In this document: positions 57,286 to 64,000 of the stretch, in pieces | Numbering within the stretch: position 1 is the first letter of the stretch | How the letters are laid out: the number at the start of each line of letters is the position of its first letter | From: Propionibacteriales bacterium | Lineage (GTDB): Bacteria > Actinomycetota > Actinomycetes > Propionibacteriales > Nocardioidaceae | Reading direction: 5' to 3' | Assembly: GCA_025929075.1 (NCBI GenBank) | Contig: JAICMS010000001.1 | Location: forward strand, 1 to 64,000 | DNA length: 64,000 bases | Notes under the pieces: generated by a model | Told to the model about the DNA's origin: nothing | Database searches by the model: none | What the model saw: only the letters and a program-made list of their open reading frames with translations | Position numbers and translations under genes: made by a program

Positions 57286-58110
57286 CTATCCGACCGCACA
57301 GGCGACGCCGAGCGCGTCGAGCCGCGCTGCGCCGCCATCAAGGGCGGTCAGCACGAGCGTTCCCTGGTCGGTCAACGTGAACGAGTGCTCGAAGTGTGCC
57401 GACAGGCGTCCGTCGGCAGTCACCACGGTCCACTCGTCATCCAGGGTGCGGGTCTCGATGGAGCCCATTGTGATCATCGGCTCGACGGCGAGCGCGAGGC
57501 CGGGGACCAGCCGCGGCCCACGGCCCGGCCGGCCGTAGTTCGGCACGTTCGGCGGCAGATGCATAGCAGAGCCGATGCCGTGGCCGACATAGTCCTCGAC
57601 GACGCCGTAGCCCCCCTGCGATCGGACGTAGCTCTCGACGGCGTGCGAGATATCGCTCACCCGCCCGCCAATCGTGGCGGCCGCCATGCCTTGCCAGAGC
57701 GCTTCCTCACAGACGCGCATCAGCTCGACGAGATCCGGGCCTACCGTCCCCACCGGGACGGTGATGGCGGCGTCGCCATGCCAACCGTCCACGATCGCCC
57801 CGCAGTCAAGCGAGATCAGGTCACCCTCGGCCAACCGACGCTTGCTGGGGATGCCGTGCACGACTTCGTCGTTGACCGACGTGCAGATCGAGGCCGGGTA
57901 GCCGTGGTAGCCGAGGAAGTTCGGCGTCGCTCCACTGGCACGGATCGTCTCCTCCGCGAGCGCATCGAGCTCTGCCGTGGTGACCCCGGCCGCCACTGCG
58001 GAGCGCAGCACCTCGAGCGTCCGGGCCACAACCAGGCCGGCCTCACGCATCACCGCGATCTGCTCGGGGGTCTTCACCTCGAGCCGCCGGTCACCGAACA
58101 CGGCCCGCAC
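57286..58110 (-). CDS. map: Methionine aminopeptidase, type I
   Basis: Removes N-terminal Met from new proteins. The 274-residue metal enzyme has YHGYPASICTSVNDEVVHG, LDCGAIVDGWHGDAA, DYVGHGIGSAMH and the late Glu residues in AVEPMITMG. adk precedes it in the secY-adk-map order. Confidence 0.95.
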   Translation of the reverse strand: MRAVFGDRRLEVKTPEQIAVMREAGLVVARTLEVLRSAVAAGVTTAELDALAEETIRASGATPNFLGYHGYPASICTSVNDEVVHGIPSKRRLAEGDLISLDCGAIVDGWHGDAAITVPVGTVGPDLVELMRVCEEALWQGMAAATIGGRVSDISHAVESYVRSQGGYGVVEDYVGHGIGSAMHLPPNVPNYGRPGRGPRLVPGLALAVEPMITMGSIETRTLDDEWTVVTADGRLSAHFEHSFTLTDQGTLVLTALDGGAARLDALGVACAVG

Positions 58111-58131
58111 CCTCCCGGTCGCGGGAGGGAA

Positions 58132-58785
58132 TCATCGCTGCACCGACTCCAGCGCGGTGATCGCGCGCTTGGTCACCTCGTCAACCGGTCCGGTCGCGAC
58201 GACCGAGCGCAAAATGCCCGCCTTGTCGTAGTAGCCGACCAGCGGCGCGGTCTGCTCCTCGTAGACCTCCAGCCGCCGACGGATGGTGTCTGGAAGGTCG
58301 TCGTCACGTTGGAAGAGCATGCCTCCGCACGAGTCGCACACGCCCGGCTTCGATGGGCGGTCGAACTCGACGTGCCAGACGAGGCCACAGTTGCGGCAGG
58401 TACGGCGACCGGAGAGCCGGCGGACGACCTCTGCCTCGTCGACCTGAAGCTCCAGGACGAGATCGAGCGGCGTCTCGAGGTTGGCGAGCATCTCGTCAAG
58501 AGCCTCCGCCTGCGGCACCGTCCGCGGAAAGCCGTCGAGCAGGAAGCCGGCGGCCGCATCGCGCTTGGCCAGCCGGTCACCCACAATCTCGATCGTGAGG
58601 TCGTCGGGCACCAGCTCGCCGGCATCCATGTAGCCCTTGGCCTGTGTCCCGAGCTCGGTCTTGGCTGCGATGTTGGCGCGGAAGATGTCTCCGGTGGAAA
58701 TCTGTGGGATGTCGTAGTGCTCGGCCAGGAACTTGGCCTGGGTGCCCTTGCCGGCCCCAGGAGCCCCGACCAGCACCACGCGCAT
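58132..58785 (-). CDS. adk: Adenylate kinase
   Basis: Interconverts ATP, AMP and ADP. The 217-residue kinase has the P-loop [30 protein letters not shown] and a lid with a four-cysteine zinc site ([11 protein letters not shown], then VCDSCGG). Its ATG overlaps the secY stop by 1 nt. Confidence 0.97.
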   Translation of the reverse strand: MRVVLVGAPGAGKGTQAKFLAEHYDIPQISTGDIFRANIAAKTELGTQAKGYMDAGELVPDDLTIEIVGDRLAKRDAAAGFLLDGFPRTVPQAEALDEMLANLETPLDLVLELQVDEAEVVRRLSGRRTCRNCGLVWHVEFDRPSKPGVCDSCGGMLFQRDDDLPDTIRRRLEVYEEQTAPLVGYYDKAGILRSVVATGPVDEVTKRAITALESVQR

Positions 58786-60080
58786 CAGCGCAGGAATCCT
58801 TCGTAGTGCCGCTGCTGCAGCTGGCTCTCGATCTGCTTGATGGTGTCCAGGCCGACCCCCACCATGATCAGCAGCGAGGTGCCGCCGAAGGGGAAGTTCT
58901 GGTTGGCGTTGACCAGTACCAGCGCGATCAGTGGCACCAGCGCGACGATGCCCAGGTACAGCGACCCCGGGAACGTGATCCGTGACAAGACATAAGACAG
59001 GTAGTCCTGGGTAGGACGACCAGCACGGATGCCCGGCACGAAGCCGCCGTACTTCTTCATGTTGTCGGAGACTTCCTCGGGGTTGAACGTGATCGCCACA
59101 TAGAAGTACGTGAAGAACACGTTCAGCAGGAAGTAGATGAGCATGTAGATCGGGTGGTCACCCTTGACGAGGTTGAGCTGCACCCAGGTCGACCACGACG
59201 CATTGGGATGGAACTGTGACGCCAGCGCCGGCAGGTAGAGCAGGCTGCTGGCGAAGATGACCGGGATCACGCCCGCTTGGTTGATCTTCAAGGGGATGTA
59301 CGTCGACGTACCGCCGAACATCTTCCGTCCCACCATCCGCCGGGCGTACTGGACGGGAATGCGGCGCTGAGCCTGCTCCATGAAGATAACGGCAGCGATG
59401 ATCGCGAGGCCGAGCAGGATCACGATCGCGAAGACGCTCCAGCCCTGGGAGTTCTTGATGTTCCACAACGCACTGGGGAATGCCGAGATCACCGATGTGA
59501 AGATCAGGATCGACATGCCGTTGCCGATGCCGCGCTCGGTGATCAGCTCGCCGAGCCACATGATCGTGGCCGTTCCGGCAGTCATCGTGATCACGACGAG
59601 GACCATCGTCGACAGCTTGTCGTCGATGAGCAGCGAGCCGTTGCCGCTGCCTCCCAACAGCTCACCGCTGCGGGCCAGCGCGACGATGCCGGTCGACTGC
59701 AGGATCGCCAGTCCCAGGGTCAGGTAGCGGGTGTACTGGGTGATCTTGGCGGTTCCGGCCTGGCCCTCCTTCTTGAGGGTCTCCAGGCGCGGGATCACCA
59801 CCGTCAGCAGCTGGAGGATGATGCTCGCCGTGATGTACGGCATGATTCCCAGCGCGAAGACGGTCAGCTTCAGCAGCGCTCCACCGGAGAACAGGTTGAC
59901 CAGACCCAACAGGCTCTGCTGAGCCCCACCCTCACCGATGAGCTGGTGGACCTTGACGTAGTCGACACCCGGCGCCGGGATCGTTGACCCGAGCCGGAAC
60001 AGCGCGATGATGAAGAGGACGAACAGCAGCTTGCGCCGCAGGTCCGGTGTCCGGAATGCGTTGACGAAGGCGCTTAGCAC
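58785..60080 (-). CDS. secY: Protein translocase subunit SecY
   Basis: The channel-forming subunit of the Sec translocon, 431 residues with ten membrane helices. Family sequences: [43 protein letters not shown] and [13 protein letters not shown] chose the GTG at 60080, which follows GGAGG by 6 nt and gives the usual short cytoplasmic N-terminus. Confidence 0.97.
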   Translation of the reverse strand: MLSAFVNAFRTPDLRRKLLFVLFIIALFRLGSTIPAPGVDYVKVHQLIGEGGAQQSLLGLVNLFSGGALLKLTVFALGIMPYITASIILQLLTVVIPRLETLKKEGQAGTAKITQYTRYLTLGLAILQSTGIVALARSGELLGGSGNGSLLIDDKLSTMVLVVITMTAGTATIMWLGELITERGIGNGMSILIFTSVISAFPSALWNIKNSQGWSVFAIVILLGLAIIAAVIFMEQAQRRIPVQYARRMVGRKMFGGTSTYIPLKINQAGVIPVIFASSLLYLPALASQFHPNASWSTWVQLNLVKGDHPIYMLIYFLLNVFFTYFYVAITFNPEEVSDNMKKYGGFVPGIRAGRPTQDYLSYVLSRITFPGSLYLGIVALVPLIALVLVNANQNFPFGGTSLLIMVGVGLDTIKQIESQLQQRHYEGFLR

Positions 60081-60165
60081 CAGGTCCTCCCAGCAATCCC
60101 CCAACGGGGAGACGTCTTGTTGCGGTACCGCAGAGGCTGCGGACGCTCGGCCCGCGTTGCCAGGG

Positions 60166-60171
60166 ACAATA
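60166..60171 (-). promoter_or_regulatory. Candidate -10 before secY
   Basis: TATTGT on the minus strand lies about 85 nt before secY in the 167-bp gap after rplO. No strong -35 is seen. A small hairpin (TCCCC-CAAC-GGGGA, 60097-60110) sits just before the ribosome-binding site. Confidence 0.4.
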
Positions 60172-60247
60172 ACAGCCCGGGGCCTGCCGAAACGAGACCC
60201 CTGAGCACCTCGTCAGGCCTCCGCGACCCGGCTGCCGTCGCCACGGC

Positions 60248-60688
60248 TCACAGCTCGGTGACGTCCCCGCCGGCGGCCAGGATCTTGTCCCGCGCCGTCG
60301 CCGAGAAGGCGTGTGCGCTCACCTGAAGAACAGCCGAGGCATCGCCGGCGCCGAGCACCTTGACCGGGAGACCCTTGCGCACGGCACCCTTGGCTGCCAG
60401 ATCCTCCGGCGTCACGGTCCCCCCGTCGGGGTAGAGCTCGGAGAGCTTGTCGAGGTTGACCACCTGGAAAGGCGTCTTGAAGGGGCTGTTGAAACCCTTC
60501 ACCTTCGGCAGCCGCATGTGCAGCGGCAGGTTGCCGCCCTCGAACCAGGCCGGCACGGACCTGCGGGCCATGCTGCCCTTGGTGCCGCGCCCGGCGGTCT
60601 TGCCCTTGCTGCCCTCTCCACGACCGACGCGGGTGCGCGCGGTCCTGGACCCGGCTGCGGGACGCAGGTGATGAAGCTTGAGTGTCAT
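60248..60688 (-). CDS. rplO: 50S ribosomal protein L15
   Basis: A 146-residue L15: [17 protein letters not shown], the Gly/Lys-rich [36 protein letters not shown] and the late [14 protein letters not shown]. Its start is 1 nt from the rpmD stop. Confidence 0.97.
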   Translation of the reverse strand: MTLKLHHLRPAAGSRTARTRVGRGEGSKGKTAGRGTKGSMARRSVPAWFEGGNLPLHMRLPKVKGFNSPFKTPFQVVNLDKLSELYPDGGTVTPEDLAAKGAVRKGLPVKVLGAGDASAVLQVSAHAFSATARDKILAAGGDVTEL

Positions 60689-60689
60689 G

Positions 60690-60872
60690 TCAGTCGACCT
60701 CCTCCACGACGACAAGGTGCGGAATGGTCGCCAGCATTCCCCGGATCTCCGGCCGGTCCTCCTTGACGACCACGTCGCCGATCCGCTTCAGCCCGAGGCT
60801 GCGCAGCGTCTCTCGCTGGTTCTGCTTGCGGCCGATGCCGGACCGGATCTGTTGGACCTTCAGCCTCGCCAT
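60690..60872 (-). CDS. rpmD: 50S ribosomal protein L30
   Basis: A 60-residue L30: [33 protein letters not shown], then [18 protein letters not shown]. Its ATG overlaps the rpsE stop by 1 nt (TGATG). The longer open frame is not homologous. Confidence 0.96.
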   Translation of the reverse strand: MARLKVQQIRSGIGRKQNQRETLRSLGLKRIGDVVVKEDRPEIRGMLATIPHLVVVEEVD

Positions 60873-61468
60873 CACTCGTTCGCTCCTGCCCGGGCGCGCA
60901 GCAGCGCCGCCGGCGCCACCTGCTCGACGGTGAGGCCGCGCTGCGCCGCAACGGTCTCCGGCTCCTTCAACATCTGGAGCGCCGCAACAGTTGCATTCAC
61001 TACGTTGATCGCGTTGGACGAGCCCAGGGACTTGCTCAGCACGTCGTGGATCCCGGCGCACTCGAGGACGGCGCGCACCGGGCCACCGGCGATGACGCCG
61101 GTACCGGGCGCCGCCGGGCGGAGCAGCACGACCCCAGCGGCCCGCTCTCCCTGTACCGAGTGCGGGATCGTGCCCTGGATGCGCGGCACCTTGAACATCG
61201 CCTTCTTCGCTTCCTCGACGCCCTTGGCGATGGCAGCCGGGAACTCCTTGGCCTTGCCGTAGCCGACGCCGACAGTGCCGTCGCCGTCTCCGACCACGAC
61301 CAGCGCGGTGAAGCTGAACCGGCGACCGCCCTTGACGACCTTGGCGACCCGGTTGGTCGCCACGACTCGCTCGAGGTATGCCGTCTTCTCAGCTGCCGAG
61401 CCACGACGGTCGTCGCGGCCGCGCCGGTCGGAGCCGGCACCGCTGCTGCGGCGCTGGGGTCCGGTCAT
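60872..61468 (-). CDS. rpsE: 30S ribosomal protein S5
   Basis: A 198-residue S5: [38 protein letters not shown] and [20 protein letters not shown]. The N-terminal 30 residues are an Arg-rich extension, usual in actinobacteria. Start at ATG 61468. Confidence 0.97.
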   Translation of the reverse strand: MTGPQRRSSGAGSDRRGRDDRRGSAAEKTAYLERVVATNRVAKVVKGGRRFSFTALVVVGDGDGTVGVGYGKAKEFPAAIAKGVEEAKKAMFKVPRIQGTIPHSVQGERAAGVVLLRPAAPGTGVIAGGPVRAVLECAGIHDVLSKSLGSSNAINVVNATVAALQMLKEPETVAAQRGLTVEQVAPAALLRARAGANE

Positions 61469-61505
61469 TACCACTACCTTCTCTCTCGCGATTGGGTCGA
61501 TGTGC

Positions 61506-61889
61506 TCAAAAGTCCAGGCCACCTTCGCGGGCGCCCTCGGCGAGGGCCGCGACCCGACCGTGGTACTTGTTGCCCGCCCGGTCGAAGACCACAGTCTCAA
61601 CACCGGCTGCCCGGGCTCGCTCGGCGAGGAGCTGGCCGACCTTGCGAGCCTTGGCGGTCTTGTCGCCGGAAAGGGAGCGCAGATCCGGCTCCATGGTGCT
61701 GGCGGAGGCAAGCGTCCGTCCGGCGCCGTCGTCGACGACCTGGACGAAGACGTGCCGGTTGGACCGGCTGACGACCAGGCGCGGACGCTCCGCCGACCCC
61801 TGGACCTTCTTCCGCCCGCGCGCCTGCCGGCGGACCCGGGAGGCGGTTCGGGCCGACATGTGCTTGGCGGCCCTGAGCGCGATAGCCAT
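61506..61889 (-). CDS. rplR: 50S ribosomal protein L18
   Basis: A 127-residue 5S rRNA-binding protein: [35 protein letters not shown] and [20 protein letters not shown]. It lies 2 nt after rplF. Confidence 0.97.
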   Translation of the reverse strand: MAIALRAAKHMSARTASRVRRQARGRKKVQGSAERPRLVVSRSNRHVFVQVVDDGAGRTLASASTMEPDLRSLSGDKTAKARKVGQLLAERARAAGVETVVFDRAGNKYHGRVAALAEGAREGGLDF

Positions 61890-61891
61890 GA

Positions 61892-62431
61892 CTACTTGCC
61901 TGCCTTTCCGACCTTGCGCCGGATCTGCTCGCCGGCGTAGCGAATGCCCTTGCCCTTGTACGGCTCGGGGCGGCGCAGCTTGCGGATGTTCGCAGCGACC
62001 TCGCCGACCACCTGCTTGTCGATGCCCTGGACGGCGAACCGAGTCGGGGCCTCCACCGTGAACGTGATGCCTTCCGGCGCGTCGACGGTGATCGAGTGGC
62101 TGTAGCCCAGAGAGAACTCCAGCGATGTGGGGCCCTTGGGCACGACGCGGTAGCCGACTCCGACGATCTCTAGTCGCTTCTCGTAGCCCTCGGTGACGCC
62201 GGTCACCATGTTGGCGATCAGCGTGCGCGACAGCCCGTGCAGCGACCGGCTCGACCGCTCGTCGTCGGGTCGACGGACGACGATCGCGCCGTCGTCGAGG
62301 CTCGCCACGATCGGAGTTGCCACCGTGTGGCTCAACGTTCCCTTGGGTCCCTTCACAGTGACCGTCTGTCCGTCGACGGTCACGTCGACTCCCGACGGTA
62401 CGGCGACGGGAAGCTTGCCGATTCTCGACAT
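61892..62431 (-). CDS. rplF: 50S ribosomal protein L6
   Basis: A 179-residue L6 with two alpha/beta repeats: [37 protein letters not shown] and the C-terminal [16 protein letters not shown]. Confidence 0.97.
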   Translation of the reverse strand: MSRIGKLPVAVPSGVDVTVDGQTVTVKGPKGTLSHTVATPIVASLDDGAIVVRRPDDERSSRSLHGLSRTLIANMVTGVTEGYEKRLEIVGVGYRVVPKGPTSLEFSLGYSHSITVDAPEGITFTVEAPTRFAVQGIDKQVVGEVAANIRKLRRPEPYKGKGIRYAGEQIRRKVGKAGK

Positions 62432-62453
62432 TGCTCTCCTCCCTCGAACCCGG

Positions 62454-62861
62454 CTACCAGACGTAGGCGAGGACTTCCCCGCCCACGCCTCGTTGCTTGG
62501 CCTGCCGATCGGTCAGCAGACCGGTCGACGTGGAGATGATCGCCACACCCAGACCACCGAGGACCCGCGGCAGGCCGGTTGCCTTCGCGTAGACCCGCAG
62601 CCCGGGCTTGCTGATCCGCCGTACTCCGGCGATCGAACGCTCCCGGCTCGGACCGTACTTCAACGAGAGGATCAGCGTCTTGCCGACGGCTCCCTCAGCG
62701 GGCTCCTCCACGCGCCAAGAGCCGATGTAGCCCTCCTGCTGGAGGATCTCGGCGAGCCCCGACTTCAGCTTGCTGTAGGGCATCGACACCGTCTCGTGGT
62801 ACGCCTGGTTGGCGTTGCGCAGACGCGTCAGCATGTCTGCGATCGGGTCAGTCATCGTCAT
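62454..62861 (-). CDS. rpsH: 30S ribosomal protein S8
   Basis: A 135-residue S8: [17 protein letters not shown] near the start and the conserved [18 protein letters not shown]. An in-frame ATG at 62855 is an alternative start. The 89 bp to rpsN hold no gene. Confidence 0.96.
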   Translation of the reverse strand: MTMTDPIADMLTRLRNANQAYHETVSMPYSKLKSGLAEILQQEGYIGSWRVEEPAEGAVGKTLILSLKYGPSRERSIAGVRRISKPGLRVYAKATGLPRVLGGLGVAIISTSTGLLTDRQAKQRGVGGEVLAYVW

Positions 62862-62950
62862 GGCCGTCGGTCACTTTCTGCCGTGGTTTCGGGGCACGCG
62901 CTCCGACCTTCGGCGGTTGGGCAGATTCCAGGTTCGGTCATCATCGAGGG

Positions 62951-63136
62951 TTACCAGCTGGACTTGGTGATGCCGGGCAGCTCGCCTCGGTGGGCCATCT
63001 CCCGCAAGCAGATCCGGCAGAGTCCGAACTTGCGGTAGACCGACTTCGGCCGCCCGCAGCGCTGGCAGCGGGTGTAGGCGCGAACCTTGAACTTCGGCTT
63101 GCGGGCCGCCTTGACGACCAGGGCTGTCTTAGCCAT
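62951..63136 (-). CDS. rpsN: 30S ribosomal protein S14, type Z
   Basis: A 61-residue zinc form of S14 with CQRCGRP and [16 protein letters not shown], i.e. two CxxC pairs. Actinobacteria often keep a zinc-free paralog elsewhere for zinc starvation. Confidence 0.97.
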   Translation of the reverse strand: MAKTALVVKAARKPKFKVRAYTRCQRCGRPKSVYRKFGLCRICLREMAHRGELPGITKSSW

Positions 63137-63154
63137 TGCTTCTCCTGTGGTCCC

Positions 63155-63751
63155 TCATCGCTCTGCGAACGGGAAGCCGAGCTGCCGCAGCAGCGAGCGT
63201 CCCTCGTCGTCGGTGGTGGCCGTCGTGACGACCGTGATGTCCATCCCGCGCTGCCGGTCGACCCGGTCCTGGTCGATCTCGTGGAACATCACCTGCTCGG
63301 TGAGCCCGAAGGTGTAGTTGCCACGGCCGTCGAACTGTGCCGGCGACAACCCACGGAAGTCGCGGATGCGGGGCAGCGCGAGTGCGAGCAGTCGGTCAAG
63401 GAACTCCCACATCCGGGCACCACGCAGCGTCGTGTGGGCGCCGATCGGCATGCCTTCGCGCAGCTTGAACTGAGCGATCGACTTGCGGGCCCGGGTCACC
63501 TGCGGCTTCTGACCGGTGATCGTGGCGAGGTCCTTGACCGCGCCCTCGATGAGCTTGGAGTCCCTGGCAGCCTCGCCGACACCCATGTTGACGACGATCT
63601 TGGTCAGCCGAGGCACCTGCATCACGTTGGCGAATCCGAACTCCTCGCGCAGCGCGGGGCGGATCTCCTCCAAGTATCGGGTCTTGAGCCGCGGAGCCGG
63701 CCGGGACCGATGCTCCTGCGTGGTCGGCTGCGTCGTGGTGTCGGTGGTCAT
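63155..63751 (-). CDS. rplE: 50S ribosomal protein L5
   Basis: A 198-residue 5S rRNA-binding protein: [37 protein letters not shown] and [18 protein letters not shown]. The first 20 residues are a Thr/Gln-rich extension. Its start overlaps the rplX stop by 1 nt. Confidence 0.97.
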   Translation of the reverse strand: MTTDTTTQPTTQEHRSRPAPRLKTRYLEEIRPALREEFGFANVMQVPRLTKIVVNMGVGEAARDSKLIEGAVKDLATITGQKPQVTRARKSIAQFKLREGMPIGAHTTLRGARMWEFLDRLLALALPRIRDFRGLSPAQFDGRGNYTFGLTEQVMFHEIDQDRVDRQRGMDITVVTTATTDDEGRSLLRQLGFPFAER

Positions 63752-64000
63752 CAGATCTCCTCGCCGTTGCGACTGGCGACCCGGACGCTCCGCGTCCGGC
63801 TGTACGTCGACCCGTCGCTCCGCGTCTTGGTCGCATCGACCCGCTTGGCGCCAACCCGGGTCGGCACCCGCTTCCCGTCGACCTCCGCCAGCAGCATCAC
63901 GTTCGAGGCGTCGATGGGCGCCTCCTGCGTGATGATGCCGCCGGTGGTGCCGCCACGTCCGCCGGCATTGGTCACCTTGGTGTGCCGCTTGATCCGGTTG
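63751..64000 (-). CDS. rplX: 50S ribosomal protein L24, 5' end cut by the window
   Basis: The C-terminal 82 residues of L24: [36 protein letters not shown] and ending ASRNGEEI. The frame is open to the window edge, so the start and the KOW-motif region lie outside. Confidence 0.95.
   Translation of the reverse strand, partial: NRIKRHTKVTNAGGRGGTTGGIITQEAPIDASNVMLLAEVDGKRVPTRVGAKRVDATKTRSDGSTYSRTRSVRVASRNGEEI

Overview
The window is high-GC DNA from an actinobacterium. Gene content and order match the conserved actinobacterial chromosome core: guaA, choD-guaB3-guaB2, groEL1-groES, tsaD-rimI-tsaB-tsaE-alr, nnr-acpS-glmS, glmM-rpsI-rplM, truA-rplQ-rpoA-rpsD-rpsK-rpsM-rpmJ-infA, map-adk-secY and then the spc ribosomal cluster. 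The same blocks occur in the same relative order in Mycobacterium tuberculosis. GuaB3, a DUF222/13E12 HNH protein, a SigE-family ECF sigma factor, CIRCE-controlled groES and a DtxR/IdeR-type box all fit Actinomycetia. Overall flavour suggests Propionibacteriales (Nocardioides-like), but that is inference. Coding density is about 95%, no gap exceeds 300 bp, and I saw no rRNA, tRNA, CRISPR array or insertion sequence.

Layout. 1-2451 (+): two half-transporters of a heterodimeric ABC exporter. 2478-5545 (-): guaA and an SOS-boxed HNH protein. 5757-7024 (+): ECF sigma factor and a membrane-anchored META-like protein. 7084-10382 (-): aldehyde dehydrogenase and ChoD-like oxidase. 10601-13065 (+): sulfotransferase-like protein and glycosyltransferase. 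13084-17754 (-): guaB, guaB3, nitrilase-family amidase, kynureninase. 17790-20012 (-): groES-groEL with CIRCE sites. 20022-22992: CPBP protein, a methyltransferase and a ZIP metal transporter behind an iron box. 23012-31600 (-): one long run glmS-acpS-nnr-alr-hydrolase-tsaE-tsaB-rimI-tsaD. 31657-37325: coaA, an FMN oxidase, a double GNAT, a two-component system and a small secreted protein. 37402-39771 (-): rplM-rpsI-glmM. 39946-44402 (+): gltA and two tandem GH43-like proteins. 44429-49392 (-): ABC-F, a disulfide-reductase-like flavoprotein, DUF6328, hemerythrin and a methyltransferase. 49468-51075 (-): truA and a Cys-rich HTH regulator, divergent from folE and a ferredoxin reductase (51206-53130, +). 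53155-64000 (-): rplQ-rpoA-rpsD-rpsK-rpsM-rpmJ-infA, map-adk-secY, then rplO to rplX, which runs off the end.

Most of the window is housekeeping: GTP synthesis, proteostasis, t6A tRNA modification, cell-wall precursor supply (glmS, glmM, alr) and translation/secretion. Accessory material sits between these blocks. The parts most worth a second look are the Cys-rich (SufR-like) regulator facing folE with repeated CRCCAATA operator candidates, the GH43-like tandem pair in which one copy has lost the catalytic base, the iron box before the ZIP transporter, the SOS box over the HNH gene start, the groES-groEL intercistronic hairpin, and an undescribed intergenic repeat of about 74 bp present twice.
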